The notes under the pieces were generated by a model. The model saw nothing but the letters and a program-made list of their open reading frames with translations, was not told the DNA's origin and did no database searches. Shown one piece after another: positions 1-9,625 of a stretch of DNA of 64,000 bases. The position numbers and the translations under genes were made by a program. Source of the DNA: Silene conica (Eukaryota; Streptophyta; Magnoliopsida; Caryophyllales; Caryophyllaceae); the NCBI GenBank assembly GCA_029255685.2, contig CM055320.2, positions 43,063,910-43,127,909 of the forward strand, given 5' to 3'. The number at the start of each line of letters is the position of its first letter. Within the stretch, counting starts at the first letter, position 1.

Positions 1-212
1 TTCACATCTCTCAAACGTGTCCTATAGGTGTGACGTATAGGGACCAGTTGATCACCGCCATCCGTATGACAATAACGTCAAACTTATCTAGCAAGCCAAC
101 CGTTATTGATAAACGTGGATCAACTGGTAATAATACAAAAGTATGCCCTTGTGATCCTTAAAGAGATTTAATAAGTCATTGTACTTAATTGTCAAGGACA
201 CCAGCCCCAACA
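1..212 (-). repeat. 3' LTR of copia 1 (partial)
   Basis: This is the U3-side 212 bases of a 995-bp LTR whose other copy is 6851-7845. The end ...ccccaaca is followed directly by the polypurine tract. It carries the two-stem inverted repeat described at 43-128. Confidence 0.93.
43..128. other. Two-stem inverted repeat in copia 1 LTR (3' copy)
   Basis: Outer arms ACCAGTTGATC (43-53) and GATCAACTGGT (118-128) are exact reverse complements. Inner arms CAATAACG (70-77) and CGTTATTG (101-108) are too. The inner loop holds the conserved words gtcaaac and agccaa. The same layout occurs in copia A and copia D with different but still pairing arm sequences, which suggests a structured RNA or DNA element. 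Its function is unknown. Confidence 0.75.
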
Positions 213-1074
213 ATCTCCCACTTGTTCGTACAAGGGTATGTGCAATGACGTTATCACACTACATGTGGAGGACACAATCTCCAACAAACTCCCACTTGTC
301 TGTACAAGTGTAGGTGCGATAACCGAATCTCATATCCTTTTAAAATTTCTCCCACTCAATGTAAGACAATTTGCAAATCCGCATTCGCAAAGGTCGTATC
401 TCACAAGCGATCTGTATCAAGAGTGGTTTCCCCGACTAGAGAGTAACTTAACTGATAAAACGAATCTGTATTCGAGCATGGCCATGCATTTCAGTTACTA
501 CTCCTCGAGTGGCCCTGAGAAATGATAAAATCCTGATAAGGGTTTGGATATTTCCCTCAACTCGAATCCTGCCGATATCGCGCAGCATGAAATAACCCAG
601 AAAAAATCCTCTTGGCCCCTGTTACGGTGACCGTGGGAAAGAAACCAAAGTTACCCAAAATATGCCTTAATCTCAAGAGACAGTTGAAAGTCAAAAGACT
701 CGACTCTAAGGAACACTATGGAGGTCCTATCCACGACCTGGCACCCAATGTTATAAAACATTTAGGACTCCATAACGCTGTCACGGGGTGTCCTACGAGA
801 TATCCGTATAACTCGCCTTTGTGATTGGTCAGTCATCCACGTGACTTATGGCTCGTTGAACCCACCATCAACCAACGTCACAAAATGATCACATGAGTTA
901 TCAGCTCAAGTGGGTAATCAAGGACCAAAACGATGTAATGTTAATCAGTTCACTTTGTGGTGTTCAAAATTGGCGTACAATTCCACATGAGAAACATAAC
1001 ATTATATATCATAACAATAAGGTTGAATAGAGTACACGAGAAAATGAATTATTACATGAATTCATAAAAGAGTA
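213..1074 (-). other. Polypurine tract and 3' noncoding region of copia 1
   Basis: Positions 213-224 read caagtgggagat on the minus strand, the polypurine tract that primes plus-strand DNA synthesis next to the 3' LTR. The rest, between the pol stop and the tract, has no convincing gene. It does share blocks with the same region of copia A and D: a second cccacttgt block near 290-300, tctcccactcaatg near 350, a palindrome gcatggccatgc at 476-487, and cctcgagtggcc just after it. Conservation of noncoding blocks in three elements suggests a cis-acting role (inference). Confidence 0.7.
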
Positions 1075-4000
1075 CTACAACTTAGGAACATATCCAATTC
1101 CCATGGAATGAATGTGCCCTTCATGCTTATCACGTGGTAATGCTTTTGTGAGAGGATCAGCTATGTTGTCATCCGTAGCGATCTTATCAATGAAAATCTC
1201 CTTTTGCTCCACGTAATCTCTGATTAGATGAGCTTTCCGTTGTACATGCCTAGCCTTGCTGTTAGACTTATGCTCCTTATCTTGGAAGATGGCACCGTTA
1301 TTGTCACAATAAACGGTGATTGGGTCATTCGAACTAGGCACTACTGATAATCCTTGTAAGAATTGACGCATCCATATTGCTTCCTTAGCTGCTTCCGAGG
1401 CGGCATAGTACTCGGACTCATTCGTAGAATCTGCTGTAACACTCTGTTTAGAACTTTTCCAGCTGACAGCAGCGCCATTAAGAGTAAAAACGAATCCAGA
1501 CTGAGATTTCGAGTCATCTCGATCCGTTTGGAAGCTAGCATCTGCGTAACCCGTGGCGCAGAGCGTCGAGTCGCCTCTGTAAGTCAATCCCCAATCTTGA
1601 GTCCTCCGTAGGTACTTAAGAATGTTTTTCACGGCCATCCAGTGTTGTTCAGCTGGATGAGCTTGGAATCGACTTGTCATACTCAATGCATATGCAACGT
1701 CAGGACGTGTGCATATCATGGCATACATGATCGATCCTATTGCCGAAGCATAAGGAATCCGACTCATGCGCTCTTTCTCTTCCAATGACTTAGCTTCTTG
1801 AGTCTTGCTCAAGTGAAGCCCAGGAGTCATAGGGAGGAACCCCTTCTTGGAGTTCGTCATGCTGAATCTCTCTAGAATCTTATCTATATAAGACTCCTGA
1901 CTGAGAGACAACATCCGTCGTGATCTATCCCTGTAGATACGGATGCCCAAAATTCTTTGTGCCTCTCCCAGATCTTTCATCTGGAAGTGGTTTTTCAACC
2001 ATGCTTTAACCGAAGATAAGAGAGGTATGTCATTCCCAATCAAGAGTATGTCATCGACATACAGTACTAGGAATACAATCTTGCTCCCACTCGACTTGAT
2101 ATAGAGACATGGTTCCTCGACTGATCGAATGAACCCATTCTCTTTTATCACTTGGTCGAAGCGATGATTCCAACTCCGCGATGCTTGCTTAAGTCCATAG
2201 ATGGAACGCTTAAGCTTGCAAACTTTCTTAGGATGTGCTGGATCGATAAAACCCCCGGGTTGTACCATGTAGAACTCTTCCTCCAAATAACCGTTTAAGA
2301 AGGCGGTTTTAACGTCCATTTCCCATATTTCATAATCATGAAATGCGGCGATCGCTAAGATAATCCGAATGGAACGTAGCATGACTACGGGTGCAAAGAT
2401 CTCATCATAGTGCAAGCCTGGCACATGAGTGAAACCTTTAGCAACTAGTCTAGCCTTGTGGATATCTTGTTGTCCTTCCACGGCATGCTTTATTTTGTAA
2501 AGCCATTTGCATTGAAGGGGACGTACCTTTGCAGGTAGGTCCACAAGATCCCACACGTTGTTCTCATACATGGAGTCCATCTCGGATTGCATGGCTTCTA
2601 GCCATAGCTTTGAGTCAGAACTGGTCATGGCACCTTTATAGGTTGTGGGTTCATTACCCTCTAGGAGTAAGACGTCATCTGTATCATGTTCCTCGACCAT
2701 ACCAATGTATCTGTCCGGAGGAATAGAGACTCTTCCCGACCTCCTAGGTTCCTCAGGGATATCTACCGTAGCCTCGGTTGAAGGAACTGTTTCCTCCAAT
2801 GGTTGCTCGGTATTTGATTCTTGAACCTCCGATAACTCGAAGGTTCTATTACTCGATTTGTTCTCGAGAAATTCTTTCTCTAAGAACGTCGCACTAGCCG
2901 CAACAAAAACACGTTGTTCGGTAGGCGAGTAGAAGTAATGACCAAAAGTTCCCTTTGGATAGCCTATAAAGTATGTCTTGACCGATCGCGGGCCGAGCTT
3001 ATCCTCGTGTCTCCACTTGACATAAGCCTCGCAGCCCCAAACCCGAATAAAGGACAAGTTAGGGACCGTTCCCTTCCATAATTCGTATGGAGTCTTGTCA
3101 ACAGCTTTAGACGGACTTCGGTTAAGTATTAGAGCGGCCGACAAAAGAGCATAGCCCCACAATGAGTCAGGCACAACGGTGTGACTCATCATGGATCGAA
3201 CCATATCGAGTAGAGTTCGATTTCTCCGTTCGGACACACCATTTAATTGTGGTGTTCCAGGTGGAGTCAACTGTAGCACGATGCCACAGTCTTTAAGGTG
3301 TTGATCAAACTCGTGTGAAAGATACTCACCACCACGATCCGAACGTAGTGCTTTAGTCTTTCTATCCAGCTGGTTCTGTACCCGATTCTGGTATTCTTTG
3401 AACTTGTCAAAGGATTCACTTTTATGTTTCATCAAGTTGACATAGCCATATCTACTCAAATCATCCGTGAAAGTGATGAAATACCTATAGCCTTCTCGTG
3501 CGTTGATCGACATAGGGCCACATACGTCCGTATGTATGAGTCCTAATAGGTCGGCAGCGCGCATTCCAACACCTTTGAAGGAAATACGAGTCATTTTGCC
3601 GATGAGACATGATTCACACGTGCCATATGATTCGAAATCAAAGGGCGATATAGCTCCATTCTGTATGAGCTGTTTTACGCGTTTCTCATTTATGTGTCCC
3701 ATACGACAATGCCATAGGTAAGTTTGATCTTTGTCACCTACCTTTAATCTCTTCTTATTCACATGTAATATCTCGGTAGTTTGATATAAAACATAAATTC
3801 CATTCATGGAAACTGCCTTGCCATAAATCATATTGTGTAAGGAGAAAATACAGCTATTATTCTCTATTACAAATGAAAAGCCGAGTTTGTCAAGTGCAGA
3901 AACTGAAATAATGTTTTTGGACAAACTAGGAACATAATAACAGTTATATAAAAATAACTCGAATCCACTTGGAAGCTGGATCACGTATGTTCCCTTCGAG

Positions 4001-5106
4001 ACTGCAGCAACGCGTGCTCCATTCTCGACACGCAGGTCCACCTCACCCTTGATTAGGGGTTCTTGGTTTCGGAGGCCCTGCACATGATTACATAGATGAG
4101 AACCACAACCAGTATCAAGTACCCAAGTTCCGCAACTTGCATGGTTAATCTCAATCATGTGAATAAAAGAAGAAGAAGACATACCAACAGGAGTAACACG
4201 GCCTGCCTTAATGTCCTCGCGATACACGGGGCATGAGCGCCTCCAATGCCCAGTCTTGTGGCAATGGTGACATTCCATGCTTGTATCCTTGCTCTTTATC
4301 TTGCCCTGTGAGTTGCTCGACTCACCTGGCCCACTCTTAGTAAATCCTGGTTTCTTGAACCTGGGCTTACCTACTGCTAGGTCGCCCTGAGCTTTAGCCT
4401 TCCCTTTACCCTTTCCCTTACTGGAGATCATGAGAACATCCTGCTTCATGCTCCCACTTGATTTCAGATCCTTCTCGGTCTGTACGAGAAGGGAGTGGAG
4501 CTCATGAGGAGTCTTCTTCATGTCGTTCATGTAATAGTTGGCCCTAAAGAGGGCGAACCCATCATGAAGCGAATGAAGCATACGATCAACGATTATGTTC
4601 TCACTGATTTTGCAGTTCAGGGTATCCAGTTTCTCGATATTCTCAATCATGTTGAGAATATGTGGGCTAACAGCTTGGCCCTTCTGGAGTTTCGCCTCAA
4701 AGAAGCGACAGGTATGCTCATAAGAAACGATTCTCGGAGCCTTGGAGAATTCGTTAGAGAGCGTGGTGAAAATCTTGTTTGCACCATGGGATATGAAGCG
4801 TCTTTGCAAATTTGATTCCATTGCATAGATGAGTACGTTCTTTATCGCACCCGCTTCCATAACGAAATCGCTATGGGCGCGAATTTCGTTGGCTCTAGCT
4901 CCAGTTCCTGGGTGTGCCGGAATGGGCTCAGTTAAATACTTAAGCTTTCCGTCAGCAATGGCAGCATTCCGTAGTGCTGCCTCCCAGTCAGAGAAGTTTG
5001 ACCCATCATTCCTCAGTCTAGTTGACTGATTCATGGAGTCCATGAAGGCCTTTAGCCAGGATTCACGTGCTAGCTTGGCACTTGGCATTGGGTCTTCACC
5101 AGCCAT
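1075..5106 (-). CDS. Copia gag-pol polyprotein (intact, 1343 aa)
   Basis: The single frame encodes a Ty1/copia polyprotein in the usual order. The gag domain (UBN2-like) covers about residues 15-260. A zinc knuckle C-x2-C-x4-H-x4-C (CHHCHKTGHWRRSC) lies near 280 and an aspartic protease with LDTGCGSHLC near 330. The pre-integrase His/Cys region is near 465-505. The integrase core has acidic residues in HTDVCG (~527), RSDRGGEY (~587) and NGVSERRNR (~623). Reverse transcriptase has YVDDILLIG near 1013, and RNase H has YCDNNGA near 1262 and ends at ADPLTKALP. Gag packages the RNA; pol matures the proteins, copies RNA to DNA and integrates it. The start is the ATG at 5106. No stop or frameshift was seen and all listed catalytic motifs are present, so it may be functional. 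Confidence 0.95.
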   Translation of the reverse strand: MAGEDPMPSAKLARESWLKAFMDSMNQSTRLRNDGSNFSDWEAALRNAAIADGKLKYLTEPIPAHPGTGARANEIRAHSDFVMEAGAIKNVLIYAMESNLQRRFISHGANKIFTTLSNEFSKAPRIVSYEHTCRFFEAKLQKGQAVSPHILNMIENIEKLDTLNCKISENIIVDRMLHSLHDGFALFRANYYMNDMKKTPHELHSLLVQTEKDLKSSGSMKQDVLMISSKGKGKGKAKAQGDLAVGKPRFKKPGFTKSGPGESSNSQGKIKSKDTSMECHHCHKTGHWRRSCPVYREDIKAGRVTPVGMSSSSFIHMIEINHASCGTWVLDTGCGSHLCNHVQGLRNQEPLIKGEVDLRVENGARVAAVSKGTYVIQLPSGFELFLYNCYYVPSLSKNIISVSALDKLGFSFVIENNSCIFSLHNMIYGKAVSMNGIYVLYQTTEILHVNKKRLKVGDKDQTYLWHCRMGHINEKRVKQLIQNGAISPFDFESYGTCESCLIGKMTRISFKGVGMRAADLLGLIHTDVCGPMSINAREGYRYFITFTDDLSRYGYVNLMKHKSESFDKFKEYQNRVQNQLDRKTKALRSDRGGEYLSHEFDQHLKDCGIVLQLTPPGTPQLNGVSERRNRTLLDMVRSMMSHTVVPDSLWGYALLSAALILNRSPSKAVDKTPYELWKGTVPNLSFIRVWGCEAYVKWRHEDKLGPRSVKTYFIGYPKGTFGHYFYSPTEQRVFVAASATFLEKEFLENKSSNRTFELSEVQESNTEQPLEETVPSTEATVDIPEEPRRSGRVSIPPDRYIGMVEEHDTDDVLLLEGNEPTTYKGAMTSSDSKLWLEAMQSEMDSMYENNVWDLVDLPAKVRPLQCKWLYKIKHAVEGQQDIHKARLVAKGFTHVPGLHYDEIFAPVVMLRSIRIILAIAAFHDYEIWEMDVKTAFLNGYLEEEFYMVQPGGFIDPAHPKKVCKLKRSIYGLKQASRSWNHRFDQVIKENGFIRSVEEPCLYIKSSGSKIVFLVLYVDDILLIGNDIPLLSSVKAWLKNHFQMKDLGEAQRILGIRIYRDRSRRMLSLSQESYIDKILERFSMTNSKKGFLPMTPGLHLSKTQEAKSLEEKERMSRIPYASAIGSIMYAMICTRPDVAYALSMTSRFQAHPAEQHWMAVKNILKYLRRTQDWGLTYRGDSTLCATGYADASFQTDRDDSKSQSGFVFTLNGAAVSWKSSKQSVTADSTNESEYYAASEAAKEAIWMRQFLQGLSVVPSSNDPITVYCDNNGAIFQDKEHKSNSKARHVQRKAHLIRDYVEQKEIFIDKIATDDNIADPLTKALPRDKHEGHIHSMGIGYVPKL

Positions 5107-6451
5107 TTTAGTTATACAGCAGTTTTAATGAACGTGTTCTACACTGAAAAAGAAGATAAAACAAAACCATATATGCAACTCATTGTTGTGATTTAAGTCT
5201 ATATTAAATTGAATTTAAACTCGTAGACTCATGCATTTATATAATTGATCTACCTCAAGAATTATATAAACGATCCCAAGACTCAATTTCCGTATATTGA
5301 TAAGCCCACAGTTTGGCTAATTCCAATCGTTGGAACTCTTGGTCGATAGATTTCCGTTTATCCTATCTATTAGTCCATCTCAGTCACTAGATATTATCGA
5401 GTGACCATGATGTTGAGATAAAATAAATCATCTGTTCCCACTTACCCGACGTAGAATGGGTCATATTATGCCTACCGACGAAGAAGGGATTCATAGGAGG
5501 CTGATTTATAAAGACTAATCTCAATTTTTGGTTATACGAGGAAGACCCCATCAACTTTTATTTATCCATATATAAGTGAACTAAAAACTAGCATTTGCGT
5601 GAATGAATTAAATAAAGTGATGGCTTAGCAATTGACATGTGACATCTGTATTGTCACAGAAAACTAACGCGTGACCTCTACATGAGTCAGTTTTCAGGCA
5701 TGATATAGGTGGTTTGGTTTTTAGGCGGAATATGATGCAAGCTATTATCGATGAAAGCATAAAGATAAATGCAATAAACGTAAATAAAAGTCCTAGTGTG
5801 GCCTATCCTACCAAAATAAACATAAAACAACTTGGAATCCACCGTTGGACCCTAGAAGCTTGTCTTGATGTTCCATCTTGGTCCTTGCAGCGGGAGTGAG
5901 CATCCGGTCTTCGTCTTGTCTTTGGTCTTCACAAAATTACTGATTTAAATTACAAAAGTAGTCCTAGATACATTCTAATTTAAATACAAAAGTAATTACA
6001 TGGCAAAATCCCAAAACGGAGATTCAAGATCTCAAAATTACAAGCAAGACTGTGTCCCATCATTACGGTAACACAATCTTCTAAGGCCACACTAAGTTAC
6101 AACCGTTTGCAAAAATTAAATACGTTATTGAAAGCATTCAAGGCATTCACAAGACGATAAATAAAATGCATCAACTAAATTAAAATGCATACATGACATA
6201 ATACTGTTATTATGATTAATAAATTTTTACCAAACCACCTTTTAAGATTAAAATTATGTGACTATACCGCTTTAATCACCAATTTTAATAGACATATAAT
6301 CCATTATTTTAAACTGTTTTAAAACAATATGTATCAAACGAGGGTGAACCGTTTCACTAAATAATATACTATTTCCGTATACAGTATATTATTTTAAGCC
6401 ATGTGAAAATAAGAAACAAGTTATTTTCGAAAAAGATAGCCTGAAAGAGGA

Positions 6452-6527
6452 GCACTCGACCGAGCAACAGAGGCACTCGATCGAGTGTCAGTGTCACTCG
6501 ATCGAGTGCAGCAGGGGCTCGATCGAG
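6452..6527. repeat. Four palindromic sites at exact 21-bp spacing (copia 1 leader)
   Basis: Cores ctcgaccgag (6455), ctcgatcgag (6476), ctcgatcgag (6497) and ctcgatcgag (6518) start 21 bp apart each time. The middle copies extend to CACTCGATCGAGTG. The sequence between cores is not conserved (caacagaggca, tgtcagtgtca, tgcagcagggg). Constant spacing with variable spacers points to selection on spacing, or to a minisatellite under strong local constraint. Confidence 0.85.
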
Positions 6528-6728
6528 TGACTCGTAAAAACGCAAACGCTGCACTTTTAAATCAAACCGAGTTTTTATCTTGATATAAAACGTGTAAATC
6601 AAAATTAAAACCAACAAAAGATCCACATATTGCTAAAAATATCGATTAATTAACAATATGCAAATTAGAATCGAAAACAAGATCGATTACAACACAAAAG
6701 CACACGCTCGAGGCCTGGTACAAGGGCA

Positions 6729-6759
6729 CTCGATCGAGTGCAACAGAGACTCGATCGAG
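6729..6759. repeat. Two palindromic sites at 21-bp spacing (copia 1 leader, second array)
   Basis: Cores ctcgatcgag start at 6729 and 6750, again 21 bp apart, with an unrelated spacer. This pair lies about 200 bp from the four-site array, close to the primer site. Confidence 0.85.
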
Positions 6760-6837
6760 TGCCAAGGCAAAGTGCACGGTTTTCTAAAATTTTTAAAACT
6801 TATGAAAGACACAATTGTAAAATTTCATGGCCTAAGT

Positions 6838-6848
6838 CTCTGATACCA
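6838..6848 (-). other. Primer binding site of copia 1
   Basis: The minus strand reads TGGTATCAGAG, complementary to the 3' end of plant initiator Met tRNA, two bases inside the 5' LTR (which begins at 6851 in plus coordinates). This marks the element as minus-strand. Confidence 0.9.
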
Positions 6849-7214
6849 CTTGTGGGGAATAAAACGCGTATTCGCCCTAAACTTGCAGGATTATAATGAA
6901 AAATACAATCGTGAATATGGTCATAGGATTAAAAAGATAAGAAAAGAAGTACAACCTTTGGTCCTTGTGCGAAAGGCCTAAGAACAGGAATTAACACAAA
7001 TTCCCTCCTATAATTTGCACCCAAGACTTAGAATGAGACGTGGCCGCGTGTGCTAGAAATCCTCTCCAACTGCCTTGCAATATTGGGAGAGCTATTTAGG
7101 TTTTAGATGTGAGATCTGAGGTTTTGGGAGAAGAAAGCTCTCAAATCCCTAATTTTGCCTTGAGATTATATTAATCAGTGCAACAAGAGTGTTTTGCATA
7201 AGGAGAAGTCATCT

Positions 7215-7223
7215 CCTTATATA
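7215..7223 (-). promoter_or_regulatory. TATA-like box in copia 1 5' LTR
   Basis: TATATAAGG on the minus strand, about 620 bp from the LTR start and upstream of the leader in the direction of transcription. Position and sequence fit a core promoter. The start site was not determined. Confidence 0.5.
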
Positions 7224-7675
7224 CTACACTTGGCCGAAATATCCAATAGGGTTGGAGTGGGCTTTCCACTCTTACCTTATTCTAATTCGTGATTCGACCC
7301 ATTTAGCTATAATTTATTCGCGGGTTTTATTTATAAATCGCAACATGTTATCAGTTATTAATACTGTCGATATATTAATAACGGTCTGATAAAATACGAT
7401 ATTGTATAATTACCCAAATTAATATAACTGTTTATATTAATTCGCGAATACAATATTTAATTAAATATAACCGTTTATATTTAATTTACGAATTAATCAT
7501 GTAATCCGTATTAGCTAAAATTATTTATCCGTATTTAATAATAATCTCAACATCTTATTGACTAATTTAGTAGTCAATACCTCTGACTAACTGTTTAGTC
7601 ATATCCGGCAAAATGTGACTGTATTTTCATACCTTCACATCTCTCAAACGTGTCCTATAGGTGTGACGTATAGGG

Positions 7676-7761
7676 ACCAGTTGATCACCGCCATCCGTAT
7701 GACAATAACGTCAAACTTATCTAGCAAGCCAACCGTTATTGATAAACGTGGATCAACTGGT
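7676..7761. other. Two-stem inverted repeat in copia 1 LTR (5' copy)
   Basis: Second copy of the structure at 43-128, with arms ACCAGTTGATC and GATCAACTGGT. It lies 84-169 bp from the LTR's minus-strand start, in U3. Confidence 0.75.
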
Positions 7762-7845
7762 AATAATACAAAAGTATGCCCTTGTGATCCTTAAAGAGAT
7801 TTAATAAGTCATTGTACTTAATTGGCAAGGACACCAGCCCCAACA

Positions 7846-8999
7846 AGTTGAAGTACTCCAGGCTTAAAAAAAGAGTAGTGAATAGGATCATGAATACAAC
7901 CATCTATCACATATAGCATCAGAGAAATGTAAGCAGACTTGAGAGCGTCATCATACGACCAGACTTGAAGTACTCCGGGCTTAAAAAAGTAGTAGTGATC
8001 AGCAGTTTGCACCCCCTGGAAACATTTAGTATTGTGGTGCTCTAGTTTACTTGCAAAAGTAAATCTAAACTAAACCCCGGATCATAAAAAATCGTTTTTC
8101 TCCATTTAACATTTCTCTCATAATATGCTTACATTCATCATCTTTTTATCATACGGAGGAATCCAAATTTTGCAATTTCTATCAACAAGAACATGAAGTT
8201 ACTCGTGGCAATGTTGATGGTACTCATTGTAATTCTCTTTGATTTGCGGTGACAATTGTTCCCCTAACATTTATAGGAGCGGCATATACTTTTAATAGAA
8301 TAACATTCCTTTTAACATTCCGAGTTCTATACAAATTCCATAGCATATGGAAAAGTACAAAGCTTGCATTAACCATTGGTGGGGAGACAATTGTGTAACT
8401 ATAAAAAAAGAATTTGCTTCATTGTTGATTGAACTTAGCGTAAACATCCTGGAATTGCAGAAAGTATATTCAGATTTTGTTGATTGCCATTTTTCTTCCT
8501 CATTCTTTTTCGTGTTCAGTAGAAAAATAACTTAAAAACAAACAAATATTAAGAATCAACATTAAACAAACAGCCAAATGCCACCTGAATATGTCCCAAA
8601 AAACAATAATTTATTCATCTTGATTGAAGAATGAATCGTCTCCATAATCAGATAAAGCAATTAAAATTACAATCAATAATAACATAAAAATAATTGAAAA
8701 TAAATGATAAAATCGTACCTATGATATGTAATAAGTAGATTGTATCTTTTTGAGTTGAAGAACTATAAACAATTGGCAGATTGAACTGTCATGATTATTA
8801 AACGAGAATGTTGAAGGTTAGGGTTTTTTCTTTTAATGAATGGGGCGTATGTAGTGGCAGTGATGGGTCAGTTAGTGGTGGGTTATTGGTATTTGTCCCG
8901 TTTTTCTTAAAAGAATAAAAATTGGTGGGTTATTTTCGGTGACGCTTTATAAAAGCATCAATAGGAAAGCGTCGTTAATGTAAGGAATGTGTTGTAGTG
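7846..8999. mobile_element. CACTA-type DNA transposon remnant J, one end visible
   Basis: The right edge reads, on the minus strand, CACTACAACACATTCC, starting at 8999. It is followed inward by gacgctttata...gcgtc inverted motifs (8941-8975) typical of plant CACTA subtermini. It interrupts the B' protease frame, with a candidate 3-bp duplication cta next to it. The left part is cut by copia 1. A 117-bp-period repeat starts at 7848 and 7965 (ttgaagtactcc(a/g)ggc); on the minus strand it encodes two similar peptides containing FFKPGVLQ. I do not recognise this protein. The remaining ~900 bp has no convincing gene. Confidence 0.5.
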
Positions 9000-9625
9000 T
9001 AGCGCCAGAATCGAAAAGTACAAAAGTAGGTTTAGAGTTCACGAGAAAAGTACCGGTCACAACATGGGCATCATCTTTGGCTGCCTGCTTCCCCATGGCA
9101 AAAAGTTTGCCACTGGATTTAGCCCCACTCTGACTGGTAGTAGATGTCCCAGCCTGCTGATTTCTATCCGCTCCGATCTTCTGGTTACTTCCACCTCCAC
9201 TGTACTGATTTTGATACGAACAGTTCTGATAATTATTGTAATTCCTTTGATAATTATTGCTGCCTCCAAACTTCGCACCCCCACCATAGACTGACATGGG
9301 AATACGGTACCCACCACTACCATATGATTGAGTGCGTGCTCCACTATAACCTGATGTTAGCGTACGGTAACCTCCATACTCGTTTTCCCCTGACGATCGA
9401 CACACTGCCTTCTTGTGTCCCGTCTTTCCACAGCCAAAGTAAACTATTCCCACAAAACCATTACCCGAGCCTCCACTCCTGTAGCTACCCCCACTTTGGT
9501 TTTTCACACTCCCTGAGGCACTGTTGGTGAAGTATCCACTGTACCTATTGGAACTCTGCTTCTTCGACCCTGAATTTTCATTCGCGACGTCAGCTTTTCT
9601 CTTCTCAGACTTGGTCTTCTTGTCT
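9000..9625 (-). pseudogene. Chromovirus gag C-terminus and protease start (fragment B')
   Basis: The minus-strand frame shows a Gly/Ser/Tyr/Asn-rich gag tail and a zinc knuckle (GCGKTGHKKAVC) whose first cysteine is Tyr (YFGCGK). The protease start TGTFLVNS...FVLFDSGAT follows. It stops at the CACTA end immediately after the catalytic DSG. On the other side it abuts the LTR of element B; the upstream gag is missing here. The parent looks like the same Tekay-like family as B or G. It is either an older element into which B inserted (candidate TSD tgtct at 9621-9625) or a rearranged part of B itself. Confidence 0.75.

Larger units (their letters stand above)
5107..6837 (-). other. Copia 1 untranslated leader
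   Basis: About 1.7 kb between the primer site and the gag start. No coding frame has recognisable similarity. Its notable content is two arrays of CTCGATCGAG palindromes at 6452-6527 and 6729-6759. Short words are shared with the leaders of copia A and D, such as the 'tggtcct...ttgtcttg' stretch near 5850-5920. Confidence 0.6.
1..7845 (-). mobile_element. Ty1/copia LTR retrotransposon 1, autonomous type, cut by the window edge
   Basis: Seen: the first 212 bases repeat at 7634-7845, with one difference by eye (192 vs 7825), so they are the two LTRs. Between them, on the minus strand, lie a Met-tRNA primer site (6838-6848), a 1.7-kb leader, one intact gag-pol frame (1075-5106) and a polypurine tract at 213-224. 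The LTR reads TGTTGGGG...CCCCACA on the minus strand. The likely target-site duplication on the right is agttg (7846-7850); its partner lies outside the window. Near-identical LTRs and an undamaged frame imply a recent insertion. It sits inside the CACTA remnant at 7846-8999. The exact copia clade is not assigned. Confidence 0.93.
6851..7845 (-). repeat. 5' LTR of copia 1 (995 bp)
   Basis: Complete LTR bounded by the primer site on one side and by agttg plus CACTA sequence on the other. On the minus strand it starts TGTTGGGG and ends CCCCACA. It should contain the promoter (TATA-like box at 7215-7223) and the U3 inverted repeat at 7676-7761. Confidence 0.93.

Noticed and set aside
6452..6527. 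CRISPR-like reading of the 21-bp-period arrays (repeat plus unique spacer)
   Set aside because: Plant transposon context, repeat of 10-14 bp and 8-11 bp spacers are outside any CRISPR architecture, and no cas genes exist.
6707..6716. A further ctcgagg site upstream of the second copia 1 array
   Set aside because: Only ctcgag is shared and the step to 6729 is 22 bp, so it is not counted as a site.
9144..9530. Plus-strand open frame opposite the B' gag
   Set aside because: Antisense shadow of a low-complexity Gly/Tyr/Asn-rich gag; no similarity of its own.
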